Assembly: GCF_937128415.1 (NCBI RefSeq)
Contig: NZ_CAKZMJ010000054.1
Location: 75,599 to 139,598 of the forward strand
From: an uncultured Caldilinea sp.
GTDB taxonomy: Bacteria > Chloroflexota > Anaerolineae > Caldilineales > Caldilineaceae
Direction: 5' to 3'
Length of the DNA stretch: 64,000 nucleotides
Numbering within the stretch: the first letter of the stretch is position 1; every line of letters begins with the position of its first letter. The notes below the pieces were generated by a model. It had not been told where the DNA came from and ran no database searches. It saw only the letters and a list, made by a program, of their open reading frames with translations. The position numbers and the translations under genes were made by a program. Shown one piece after another: positions 28,721 to 59,796 of the stretch.

Positions 28721-28787
28721 TCAGAAGGCTTTGATAGCGCCGGAAAGAGTGAAGGCGATGCTTGCTTGTTTCAATGGACAATTTGCT

Positions 28788-29384
28788 TTAAGGACGTCTG
28801 GCGCCCGGTTTTTCAATCGTCATCGGAGCAAAACTTCCCTCTGGAAAGTTCGCTTGATTGTCCTCTGCCTCGGGCAGGAGCGTCAATTCGGTGACATAAA
28901 GATAAGGAGTGGGATCACTGAAACCACCCCATCCGTCGAAACGATGATAGGGAAAGATGCGAATGGCGAAGTGGAGATGGATGACGCCTTTTTGAGGCGG
29001 CAAAGACGCCGCAGCGATTCGCTCCCCGCGCTCGACGCTCTTGCCGCTTTCCACCAAAACCTGTCCAAGCTGGGCGTAAAGGGATTCGCCCCAGCGATGT
29101 TCAATTTTGACATAGAGACCAAGACCAAATGCGTCGCGGCCGATCTCGCTCACGCGACCTTGATCGACTGCAAGAATGGGGGCGCCTGGCGGAGCGGCGA
29201 GGTCTAGCCCGGGATGCCCCTTGAGCGGCACACCGTTGTAGGTGAACTTGCCATAATAGGCTGGATGGGCGCCCCATCCTTGCAGCACGATTGCCTCATC
29301 TGTTTCCACAGGATAAATCAGAAAAACGCCTTCTGGCTCGTGTTGACTTACAAAGTGAAGATGACGAAGCGGTCGAGTGGACAT
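28788..29384 (-). CDS. M23 family metallopeptidase (LytM-like) without visible signal peptide
   Basis: 198 residues from ATG 29384. The zinc-site motifs are HPGLD (in LKGHPGLDLAAPPGAPILAV) and HLHF (in GVIHLHFAIRIF), matching HxxxD and HxH of M23 endopeptidases that cut peptide cross-links in peptidoglycan. No signal peptide or membrane helix is seen at the N-terminus (MSTRPLRHLHFVSQHEPEG), unlike exported family members. It may act inside, be exported by another route, or bind a different peptide. It lies between the origin-like gap and the FmdB-like gene. Confidence 0.82.
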   Translation of the reverse strand: MSTRPLRHLHFVSQHEPEGVFLIYPVETDEAIVLQGWGAHPAYYGKFTYNGVPLKGHPGLDLAAPPGAPILAVDQGRVSEIGRDAFGLGLYVKIEHRWGESLYAQLGQVLVESGKSVERGERIAAASLPPQKGVIHLHFAIRIFPYHRFDGWGGFSDPTPYLYVTELTLLPEAEDNQANFPEGSFAPMTIEKPGARRP

Positions 29385-29566
29385 AGCATTCAATCTTTCG
29401 CGTCCCGGTCAGATTAGACAGGCGATCGGCAGTTGCATATACTCACGTTTAAGTCGAAAAATGGCGACATCCATTCGCAGTATACGCTCTTGAGAATGAA
29501 TGAATCAAATGCCTGAGAAGACGAAGGATTTGTGCACGGTTCGGTTGCACAGAAGAGGAGGTGCAT

Positions 29567-29845
29567 ATGCCGATCTATGAATTCGTCTGTCATGATTGCG
29601 GTTATGAATTCGAAATAATCCAATCGTTTTCCGACAGCAGCACGCCCGCATGCCCCAACTGTCAGGGGGTGCACGTCCGACGGCGCATCGGCCAGCCGGC
29701 TATCCACTTTAAGGGCAGCGGCTGGTATATTACGGATAGCAAAAATTCTTCCAGAGCGTCGGCCAATGGGAAAAAAGGAGAAGGCGCTTCTTCTGCAGAA
29801 GCCGGTTCTACGGAGAAAGAGAGCGCCAAGGCCACTACAGAATAA
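29567..29845 (+). CDS. FmdB-family zinc ribbon protein
   Basis: 92 residues from ATG 29567, with AGAGGAGG just upstream. The N-terminal zinc ribbon is MPIYEFVCHDCGYEFE ... PACPNCQG, with two CxxC pairs. The remainder is a Ser/Ala/Lys/Glu-rich disordered tail (SSRASANGKKGEGASSAE). The family is common and named after a proposed regulator of formamidase genes; its real role is mostly unknown. A strong terminator follows, so it is a single-gene transcript. Confidence 0.85.
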   Translation: MPIYEFVCHDCGYEFEIIQSFSDSSTPACPNCQGVHVRRRIGQPAIHFKGSGWYITDSKNSSRASANGKKGEGASSAEAGSTEKESAKATTE

Positions 29846-29886
29846 AGCTGCATAAAAAGTTGTAAACCGGTTGTCGAACACAGACG

Positions 29887-29920
29887 CGCTCACCTCACTT
29901 TTCGAGGTGGGCGTTTTTTT
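29887..29920 (+). terminator. Rho-independent terminator after the FmdB-like gene
   Basis: CGCTCACCTC (29887-29896) pairs with GAGGTGGGCG (29904-29913) with one G-T wobble and a 7-base loop, followed by seven T residues (29914-29920). Confidence 0.88.
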
Positions 29921-30075
29921 CATGCTGGCGCTCCCTTTCGTCTGCTATTGGCTTCACAGCATGGCTTGTTTTCGTGTACAATGTGCTGGCTTGAGATTGC
30001 GCAATTCGCTTTGCGCCGGTCTGAATGCACGGTCTCGGAACAACGGTTTGATGCCAAACGCATGGAGGAAACGCA

Positions 30076-30474
30076 ATGACTGTTCCCAAACGATTTGATG
30101 TGCTGCGTTTTTTGGGCGGCTTGCTGAAGGTGTTGGCTTGGATCAGCCTGATCCTCTCAATTCTGTCTGCTATCGGCGTCGTGTTGTTGCCACAACTGAT
30201 GAACCTCGATGCGTTGATAGGGGACAACCCGCAGTTCGCTGCGGCGACGGGGGCTGGCGCAATTTTCACCGGACTTTTTATCTTGATTGGAGGGCTTCTG
30301 AATTTCATCACCCTGTACGCCCTAGGTGAATTTATTCTGCTGCAACTGGCGATTGAGGAAAATACGCGGCTGACCGCAGCGCTACTGCTCAAAATGCATC
30401 AGGACACTCTGCCTGAGTCGCAGCCAACTGCGTATCCAGGTGGATTTGCCAGCGAGCCTGCACCTTACCGGTGA
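30076..30474 (+). CDS. Small two-helix membrane protein
   Basis: 132 residues, family not recognised. Two hydrophobic segments lie at about 14-40 (LGGLLKVLAWISLILSILSAIGVVLLP) and about 58-88 (GAGAIFTGLFILIGGLLNFITLYALGEFIL). A short cytoplasmic helix follows (IEENTRLTAALLLKM). GGAGGAAACGCA precedes ATG, giving a good start. The stop codon overlaps the beginning of the amidohydrolase frame, so the two may be translated together. Function unknown. Confidence 0.7.
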   Translation: MTVPKRFDVLRFLGGLLKVLAWISLILSILSAIGVVLLPQLMNLDALIGDNPQFAAATGAGAIFTGLFILIGGLLNFITLYALGEFILLQLAIEENTRLTAALLLKMHQDTLPESQPTAYPGGFASEPAPYR

Positions 30475-30491
30475 GCTGGGTGAGCGGACAC

Positions 30492-31928
<1,437 letters not shown>

Positions 31929-32279
31929 TCACTCTTCTCCCAGAATTGCGCTCAGCGCGGTGGCGATGACGCCCATAATGATGCTCGCCAGCAACGCCCA
32001 CCAGAAAGTGTCGATGCGCAAGGATTCGGGGAAAATCCAGGCCGTGATGTAGAGCATCAGCGTGTTGATGACGAAGATAAACAGTCCAAAGGTCAGGATC
32101 ACAAAGGGGCAGGTCAACAACACCAGGATGGGGCGCAGAACCGCCATCAACAGGCCCAACACCGCCGACACCAGAAAGAGCGTCATCCAATCGCCCTCAA
32201 AATGAATGCCTGGCACCAACCACGTCGTCACGCCAAAAGCGATCGCCAGCACAATCCAACGAATTAAGATCGATCTCAT
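31929..32279 (-). CDS. Phage-holin-like superfamily IV (four-helix) membrane protein
   Basis: 116 residues with about four hydrophobic helices: ILIRWIVLAIAFGVTTWLVPGI, TLFLVSAVLGLLMAVLRPILVLL, TFGLFIFVINTLMLYITAWIF and WWALLASIIMGVIATALSAIL. This pattern with the conserved RPILVLLTCPFVILTFGLF is the widespread holin-IV/DUF360 family, normally a chromosomal gene with unknown function rather than a phage remnant. AAAGGAG is 9 bases before ATG. It stops next to the amidohydrolase gene on the other strand. Confidence 0.8.
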   Translation of the reverse strand: MRSILIRWIVLAIAFGVTTWLVPGIHFEGDWMTLFLVSAVLGLLMAVLRPILVLLTCPFVILTFGLFIFVINTLMLYITAWIFPESLRIDTFWWALLASIIMGVIATALSAILGEE

Positions 32280-32311
32280 CCTGAAAAACTCCTTTCTGAA
32301 ATATCCAAAAG

Positions 32312-34447
<2,136 letters not shown>

Positions 34448-34474
34448 TTGCGCTCTCTATCATTTCGTGATGGT

Positions 34475-34510
34475 TTGCTCAAATTCAACCTTCCGTTATA
34501 ATAACAGGAA
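34475..34510 (+). promoter_or_regulatory. Predicted promoter of the nucleoside transporter operon with palindrome
   Basis: TTGCTC (34475-34480) and a perfect TATAAT (34497-34502) are 16 bases apart. The -10 box is the centre of a near-palindrome: TTCCGTTAT (34491-34499), one base, ATAACAGGAA (34501-34510). The leader of about 160 bases contains a 7-bp hairpin CACTCAT/ATGAGTG (34591-34608). The rest of the 223-base gap shows nothing clear. Confidence 0.5.
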
Positions 34511-34670
34511 CGCAGCTTTGCGTCATCTACACTCCAACGGCAGAGATGCGCGCCCAAGGGATGCCTATTTCTGAGCTTCCACGCATCAACCACTCATTCA
34601 GATGAGTGCAGATTGACATCGTCTGTTCCACTATCAAACCTTTGTGAATCTGTTGGGAGGAAATACGATC

Positions 34671-35750
<1,080 letters not shown>

Positions 35751-35759
35751 GTGAAGTCG

Positions 35760-35847
35760 ATGCAACTGTTGCGACCGCTTGCGCCACAGGCTGAAGGCTC
35801 ATTCGCTCAAGAAGAAGTCGTGCGCGATGGGAGCTGAACAGTTGCAT
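35760..35847 (+). repeat. Long-range inverted repeat in the bmp 3' region
   Basis: ATGCAACTGTT at 35760-35770 is complementary to AACAGTTGCAT at 35837-35847, a perfect 11-bp pair 66 bases apart that starts 10 bases after the stop codon. It would form a closing stem just before the terminator hairpin. Confidence 0.6.
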
Positions 35848-35854
35848 GGAAAGG

Positions 35855-35890
35855 AACAAGAGGCAAGGCCATTCCTTGCCTCTTGTTTTT
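35855..35890 (+). terminator. Intra-operon terminator between bmp and the permease genes
   Basis: AACAAGAGGCAAGG (35855-35868) pairs perfectly with CCTTGCCTCTTGTT (35874-35887) across a 5-base loop and runs into TTTTT (35886-35890). In binding-protein operons such a structure reduces downstream transcription and protects the upstream mRNA. Confidence 0.88.
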
Positions 35891-35925
35891 ACCTGTAGCA
35901 TTGCGTAATTCGTCTTGGAGCGGCT

Positions 35926-37047
<1,122 letters not shown>

Positions 37048-37053
37048 CAATCG

Positions 37054-38100
<1,047 letters not shown>

Positions 38101-38142
38101 ACGGGCGAATCAGCCCATGGGTTTCGATGCAGGAGCGATCAC

Positions 38143-41408
<3,266 letters not shown>

Positions 41409-41539
41409 CCTGCACATTTTGCATTTGGCGCGCACGTTTCCCTCGCCGATCGATGTCGTCGAAGGGAGGGGGAACTGCTTCAACGTTCAAAGGAAAAGCT
41501 GGTTGAGAAACGCCAAAGGCGGCGGTGAGGCTCCCCACC

Positions 41540-42617
<1,078 letters not shown>

Positions 42618-42634
<17 letters not shown>

Positions 42635-43454
42635 AGGGGCGCTTGGGCGCAGTGAAGCCGGCGAAACGGTCGTCGATCTGGCGATGGTGAGCAAGGCGAT
42701 GCAGGCGCGCCTGGAAGCCGGCGCGCCGGAAGCCGCCGCTGCGCTGGCGCAAATCGTCCTGCTGCGCCACCCTCGTCATCTTGCCACCTATGAGCGGTTG
42801 ATTCAGGCGGCCTGGATGCTCAAACGCTGGCAAGAAGGCGAAGATTGGGCGCGACGGCTCTTGCAGGCCGACCCGGGGAACGCCGTCGCCTGGCGGTCGC
42901 TGGCCTTTGCCGTGGAACAAAAAGGAATGCTGCCCACGGCTCGCTCGATCTGGCGTCGAGCCTTTCAGTGCCATCCCTACGATCCCGACATCCGCAGCGG
43001 CCTGGCGCGCACCAGACCGAACCCAGGCGAACCGTTGCGCCTGGACGACGCAGCGCTGGCCAGCCTTTATCTGCGCGCCGGTCGCTGGAGCCACGCCGCC
43101 AACGCCTATCGCAAACTGGTCAAAGCAGAGCCAAAGCGTCTGGACTTTCAGGTCAACTGGATGGTCGCCGCCTGGCAGCAGGGCGAGCGTAGGGAGGCGT
43201 ATCAGCTCGCCCGTCGGCTGACGCAACAGAGCCGATACACGCTGATGGCCTGGGTGGTGCTCGCTGCGACCGGTGACGTCGATGACCGGGCGCTGGCGCG
43301 CAACCCAATTCAGAGCATGGACCCAGACGGCGAGTTTGTCCAGATGTGGCTGCGCATTCCCTGGGAGCGACCACGGACGCCGCTGCGCATCACCTTGCAG
43401 GAAGCCGCGCTATTGGTTGAACCTGGACCCTCCGAAGATTCGTCCTTTTTCTGA
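42618..43454 (+). CDS. TPR-like helical repeat protein
   Basis: 278 residues, family not recognised. Tetratricopeptide-like repeats are seen at about 40-150 (ALAQIVLLRHPRHLATYERLIQAAWML; GEDWARRLLQADPGNAVAWRSLAFA; ARSIWRRAFQCHPYDPDIRSGLA) and about 150-200 (ASLYLRAGRWSHAANAYRKLVKAEPKRL). No signal peptide or membrane helix. Its start lies inside the deacetylase gene with a 17-base overlap, which implies translational coupling and a possible partner or scaffold role. Confidence 0.72.
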
Positions 43455-43474
43455 CTTTGCAGTACACTTACCCG

Positions 43475-43495
43475 TTGTTTTGCGCATCAAAACAA
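43475..43495. promoter_or_regulatory. Inverted repeat upstream of ndk
   Basis: TTGTTTTG (43475-43482) and CAAAACAA (43488-43495) form perfect 8-bp arms around CGCAT, between the TPR stop and the ndk start. A TACACT at 43463-43468 just upstream may be a -10 box, with no convincing -35 box. The repeat could be an operator near the transcription start or an RNA hairpin. Confidence 0.4.
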
Positions 43496-43543
43496 ACCAA
43501 CCAAAAACTAAACCGATAAAAATCGTCAAAGGAGCGGATAAAC

Positions 43544-43990
43544 GTGGAACGCACATTTGTGATGATCAAGCCGGATGGCGTGCAACGCGGATTGATCGGT
43601 GAAATTATCAGTCGTCTGGAGCGGCGAGGGCTTAAGTTCGTCGCCATGAAAATGGTGCAAGTCGATGAAAGCCTGGCGAGGCGGCATTACGCTGTGCATG
43701 AGGGCAAACCCTTTTTTGAGGGATTGATTCGATACATCACCAGCGCGCCGGTGGTGGCGATGGTGGTCGAAGGCGCCAACGCCATCGCCGCCGTGCGGCA
43801 GACGGTCGGCGCCACCAAGCCCTTCGAGGCGGCGCCGGGCAGCATTCGCGCCGATTTTGCGCTGGAGATCGGGCGCAACCTTGTCCATGCCAGCGACGCG
43901 CCGGAAACCGCCGCAGCGGAAATTGCGCTGTGGTTCGGCGATGCGTTGATCGAGTGGCAGCGTTCCGTGGACGCCTGGATTTTTGAATAA
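43544..43990 (+). CDS. ndk: Nucleoside diphosphate kinase
   Basis: 148 residues from a GTG start with GGAG upstream. The opening RTFVMIKPDGVQRGLIGEIISRLERRG is the family signature, and the phospho-histidine is in GRNLVHASDAPETAAAEI where most enzymes read NLIHGSD. It moves the terminal phosphate of ATP onto other nucleoside diphosphates. It is a normal-length single-domain enzyme. Confidence 0.96.
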   Translation: MERTFVMIKPDGVQRGLIGEIISRLERRGLKFVAMKMVQVDESLARRHYAVHEGKPFFEGLIRYITSAPVVAMVVEGANAIAAVRQTVGATKPFEAAPGSIRADFALEIGRNLVHASDAPETAAAEIALWFGDALIEWQRSVDAWIFE

Positions 43991-44062
43991 CAGAGGGCTG
44001 CATTGCCGGGTTCAGGACATGGCCCGTCCAGCGGAACGCGCTGATGGCGCCCGGCGAAAGAA

Positions 44063-44083
44063 AGGGCGGCGACAGGCCGCCCT
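44063..44083. terminator. Hairpin between convergent ndk and LysM-hydrolase genes
   Basis: AGGGCGGC (44063-44070) pairs with GCCGCCCT (44076-44083) across GACAG. On the minus strand it runs into TTTCTTTC, so it can terminate the LysM-hydrolase transcript; on the plus strand the T-run is weak. Confidence 0.6.
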
Positions 44084-44100
44084 AGACATTCGGTTTTAAC

Positions 44101-45396
44101 TCACCGACGATTTTTCACATAGCGGTCGAAGAAGGCGAGCGACCGCGCCATGGCCTCGTTGAAGCCCTGCGAAATGTTATGGTCATCGCGCGCGTAGGTG
44201 TAGAACTCATAAGTCTGTCCGGCGGCTTTGAGTTGTTCCGCCAGCGTCGCCGAAAATTCATAGGGCACCGAGGCGTCCGCTGTGCCGTGGTGCAACTGCA
44301 AGGGGCCAGAGAGGTCGGCGAGATAGCTGTTCGCCGAGATCGACGCGTAAAATGCAGGGTTCTCCTCCGGCGTCCCATATTTTTCCTGGAGCAGGACGCG
44401 CCAGCGACGCGCCTGTGACAGCGCAGGCGCAGGGAGGTTGTTTGGCCGGCGCCATTTGGTCAACAGGTCCGGATAATCGGCCACCACGCCCGCCCAGATG
44501 ACGCCGGCGCGAATGTCCGGATCGACGACCATGGCGCGCAGCGTGATGTATCCACCCATCGAATGGCCCCACATCCCGATGCGATTGGGGTCGGCGTCGG
44601 GATAGTTCTTCATCGCCGCCACGGCGTTGAGCACGTCGATCGTGTAGTCGGGATAGCCATAGGCGCCGCGCGCTTCGCCCTCCGAGTCGGCGTGGCCTCG
44701 ATAGTCGGGTCGGAAGACGATGTAGCCGTTGCGCGCAAAGGCGTCGACGTAAGCGACGTAGCGCTCCGTCGGTCGATAGACCGCCGGCGGGATGTAGCCA
44801 TGATTGAAAATGATCACCGGCCAGCCCGTTGCAGGTTTGGCTCCTTGCGGTACGGTCAGCAGCCCATCGATGCGCAACCCCTCTGAAATGTAGGAGGCGA
44901 TATAACGATTGTAGTTGGAGCCGGGCGTCAAGGTCTCTTTGATCACCAGCGACTGCGCAGGATAATTCTGACGGCGCAAATACTCGATCGTCAGCGCCTC
45001 GCCGTCGAAGGACTCGACCTCCCCGACGCCGCCTTCATCTTCCGGCGTCGGCGTCGCCAGAGGGGGAGGCTGAACCCTTGTGGGCGCAGCCGTGGGGGTG
45101 GACGTGGGCTGAGACGAATTGGAAGGAATGCATAGCTTCCATCCGATGCCCACGCGATTCGGGTTTTGGATTGTGGAGAAGCTCGGATCGACTCTTGCTG
45201 CCGCGTTGGTGGCGTCCACGATGCGATTGTAAAAGGCGGCGTCGCCCAGCGTGCGCTGAGCAATGGCGGTGAGCGTGTCGCCTTCCTGCACCGTCACCGT
45301 GCGGGCGCACGCAGGCGTTTGCGCCAGCGCAGGGACCGCCACCGTCAGGGCGACGATCAGCCCGACGATCAGCCCGATCCAGCGCTTGATATTCAT
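44101..45396 (-). CDS. Secreted LysM-domain prolyl-oligopeptidase-like hydrolase
   Basis: 431 residues from ATG 45396 (AAGG 5 bases upstream); the open frame starts 29 codons earlier. Signal peptide: WIGLIVGLIVALTVAVPALA before QTPA. A LysM-like domain follows at about 30-90 (TVTVQEGDTLTAIAQRTLG ... GWKLCIPS), with the long insertion common in Chloroflexota copies. After a Pro/Thr linker comes an alpha/beta hydrolase of the S9 type: nucleophile elbow GMWGHSMGGYITLRA, LQLHHGTADASVPYEFS (Asp) and RDDHNIS (His). It is likely exported, held in the wall by LysM, and cleaves peptides or esters. Confidence 0.85.
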   Translation of the reverse strand: MNIKRWIGLIVGLIVALTVAVPALAQTPACARTVTVQEGDTLTAIAQRTLGDAAFYNRIVDATNAAARVDPSFSTIQNPNRVGIGWKLCIPSNSSQPTSTPTAAPTRVQPPPLATPTPEDEGGVGEVESFDGEALTIEYLRRQNYPAQSLVIKETLTPGSNYNRYIASYISEGLRIDGLLTVPQGAKPATGWPVIIFNHGYIPPAVYRPTERYVAYVDAFARNGYIVFRPDYRGHADSEGEARGAYGYPDYTIDVLNAVAAMKNYPDADPNRIGMWGHSMGGYITLRAMVVDPDIRAGVIWAGVVADYPDLLTKWRRPNNLPAPALSQARRWRVLLQEKYGTPEENPAFYASISANSYLADLSGPLQLHHGTADASVPYEFSATLAEQLKAAGQTYEFYTYARDDHNISQGFNEAMARSLAFFDRYVKNRR

Positions 45397-45516
45397 ATCG
45401 GCCTTTATTTTCGCGCGTTTCATCATGTCTCTCGGCAAGGTCTGAACGTTCGCAAGATTCCCCGGCGACTCATATAGGCACAATTGGCTGCGCTTAACAA
45501 TCTGGCAGTTTACGTA

Positions 45517-45571
45517 GGTGCGGCTCCCAGCCGCACGTCCTCGCAGATCGCAAGATTTTGGATGATCCGAT
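45517..45571. repeat. Dispersed repeat with stem-loop
   Basis: GTGCGGCT (45518-45525) pairs with AGCCGCAC (45529-45536) around CCC. The stem and the 35 bases after it resemble parts of 14561-14587 and 22561-22600. It lies in the 341-base gap 45397-45737, which otherwise holds only the nuo terminator and the leader of the LysM-hydrolase gene. Confidence 0.5.
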
Positions 45572-45685
45572 GAAGCAGCCTTGCAACTTACATATCACAA
45601 TGCCTGACATCAGGCTATGTCGTCTGTAATGAAAACGCAATCTTTAGGGCATTTGTTCGCGCCGAGGCGCACACAGAGGAAAACA

Positions 45686-45719
45686 AAAAGGGGGCGAGCA
45701 TTCATGCTCGCCCCCTTTT
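45686..45719 (-). terminator. Strong terminator of the nuoA-N operon
   Basis: AAAAGGGGGCGAGCAT (45686-45701) and ATGCTCGCCCCCTTTT (45704-45719) form a perfect 16-bp stem with a 2-base loop. On the minus strand it continues into TTTTTGTTTT, a classic Rho-independent terminator 19 bases after the nuoN stop. Confidence 0.92.
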
Positions 45720-45737
45720 GCATGCAAAAGACTACGG

Positions 45738-48774
<3,037 letters not shown>

Positions 48775-48775
48775 C

Positions 48776-50673
<1,898 letters not shown>

Positions 50674-50679
50674 AGCTGT

Positions 50680-50982
50680 TCACCATTTCATCAGATTCAC
50701 GTCGTCGATGTTGGTCGATTTAGAGAGGTGGAAGTGAGCGATCAAAATCGCCAGCCCGACGGCGACTTCGGCGGCGGCTACGGCCATCACCATGAAGACG
50801 AAAATTTGACCGACGAGATTGTTCCATTGTCCTGCGAAGGCGATGAGCGTGAGGTTGACGCTGTTGAGCATCATTTCCACGCACATGATGATGATCAGCG
50901 CGTTGCGTCGGCTCAGCACCCCAATTGCACCGATGGTGAAGATGATGGCGCTCAGGATGAGATAGTAGTTGATGGGAACCAC
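50680..50982 (-). CDS. nuoK: NADH-quinone oxidoreductase subunit K
   Basis: 100 residues with three helices. Conserved acid residues lie in IIIMCVEMMLNSVNLTL (Glu) and VMAVAAAEVAVGLAIL (Glu), both needed for proton movement along the membrane arm. Length is standard. It sits 33 bases after nuoJ. A paralogue is encoded at 63637-63951. Confidence 0.95.
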   Translation of the reverse strand: MVPINYYLILSAIIFTIGAIGVLSRRNALIIIMCVEMMLNSVNLTLIAFAGQWNNLVGQIFVFMVMAVAAAEVAVGLAILIAHFHLSKSTNIDDVNLMKW

Positions 50983-51015
50983 GCGTTCTTCCTCCAGAAT
51001 GCTTGGTCTTCAATC

Positions 51016-51549
51016 TCAAGAGCGGAGATTGGAGGTTGGAGATTCTTCGGGTTTCGGTCGTCTTGCCAGCAGCAGCGCGCCGATCAGGGCGACCAACAAC
51101 AGGATGGCCGCCAGCTGCACGAGCAAAATGTTCTGTGAGTAAAGCGTCAGGCCGATCACGATCGGCACGCCGCCTTGGTTGGCCTCCGGGTCAATCGGCG
51201 TCGCTGGCGCCTGCAGCAGGGTCAAGGAGACGCCGGCCAGCATCAATATGCCCAATGCCAGGCCGGCGTAGGGAACCCACGAGCGGTAGGCGGCGCGCGT
51301 CTCCATCGGTCCCGAGCCGATCAACATGATCACGAAGAGAATCAGGATCACGATGCCGCCGGCGTAAATGATCACCTGCGCCGCCGCCAGAAACTGTGCG
51401 TTCAGCGTGACGTAAAGGATCGCCAGCGTGGCGAAGTGCACGAGCAGGAAGAGCGCACTGTGCACTGCGATTTTGCTGGTGACGACGCCCACTGCGGCGC
51501 CGACGCTCAACGCGCCGACGAGGATGAAGAAGATCATTGCGAAGTCCAT
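51016..51549 (-). CDS. nuoJ: NADH-quinone oxidoreductase subunit J
   Basis: 177 residues, five helices: FAMIFFILVGALSVGAAVGVVTSKIAVHSALFLLVHFATLAILYVTLNAQFLAAAQVIIYAGGIVILILFVIMLIG is represented here by the conserved YVTLNAQFLAAAQVIIYAGG core containing the pi-bulge helix 3. A 110-base gap separates it from nuoI. The paralogue at 63038-63562 has VLIYVGAISTLITF at the same place. Confidence 0.94.
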   Translation of the reverse strand: MDFAMIFFILVGALSVGAAVGVVTSKIAVHSALFLLVHFATLAILYVTLNAQFLAAAQVIIYAGGIVILILFVIMLIGSGPMETRAAYRSWVPYAGLALGILMLAGVSLTLLQAPATPIDPEANQGGVPIVIGLTLYSQNILLVQLAAILLLVALIGALLLARRPKPEESPTSNLRS

Positions 51550-51659
51550 AGGCCACTCACTTCATGAATTCAACGCGGATGACGCGAATGTGACGGACGA
51601 TTGCGGACTCAATCGATGAAAATGCGCTGCATCCGCAGGATCCGCATTCCACTGAATTT

Positions 51660-52130
<471 letters not shown>

Positions 52131-52143
52131 GCCGTTTCCTTCC

Positions 52144-53133
<990 letters not shown>

Positions 53134-53162
53134 AAATGCACCTGGAGTTTTGACAGCAATGA

Positions 53163-53288
53163 GAGATCAGGGGGATGAATAACGGGATTGAGAGGGTGGT
53201 TGACTTCGTGCGCTTCAAGGGCTGTTTGATGCACAAAGCCTGAATCACCCACTTGACTCAATTCCCGTTCATCCTGTCGCCTGATCTC
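53163..53288. repeat. Long imperfect inverted repeat between nuoG and nuoH
   Basis: Nearly the whole 161-base gap can fold on itself. GAGATCAG (53163-53170) pairs with CTGATCTC (53281-53288), GGATGAA (53173-53179) with TTCATCC (53268-53274), and ACGGGA-TTGAG (53181-53191) with CTCAATTCCCGT (53257-53268) with one bulge. Located in the mRNA of the nuo operon. No T-run follows, so it is not a simple terminator. Confidence 0.6.
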
Positions 53289-53294
53289 AAATCT

Positions 53295-55861
<2,567 letters not shown>

Positions 55862-55941
55862 TCCCTTCAGGAAAAAGTTCACTCAACGAATTACACGTTT
55901 CCTCGCTGCAATCCATCATGTCAATGTGGCGCTTGAATTAT

Positions 55942-57921
<1,980 letters not shown>

Positions 57922-57951
57922 GGCGTTCAACCTTGAGAAATAAGGAGGGGC

Positions 57952-59781
<1,830 letters not shown>

Positions 59782-59796
59782 AGTGTTCTCCTCGAA

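Noticed and set aside
29414..29923. 169-codon minus-strand frame over the FmdB-like gene
   Set aside because: It runs through the FmdB-like gene and its terminator and has no ribosome site or motifs.
31929..32279. Prophage remnant suggested by the holin-like protein
   Set aside because: The holin-IV family is mostly chromosomal, and no other phage gene or attachment site is nearby.
34509..34670. Purine riboswitch in the leader of the nucleoside transporter operon
   Set aside because: The leader is long enough, but only a 7-bp hairpin was seen and no conserved purine-aptamer core could be recognised.
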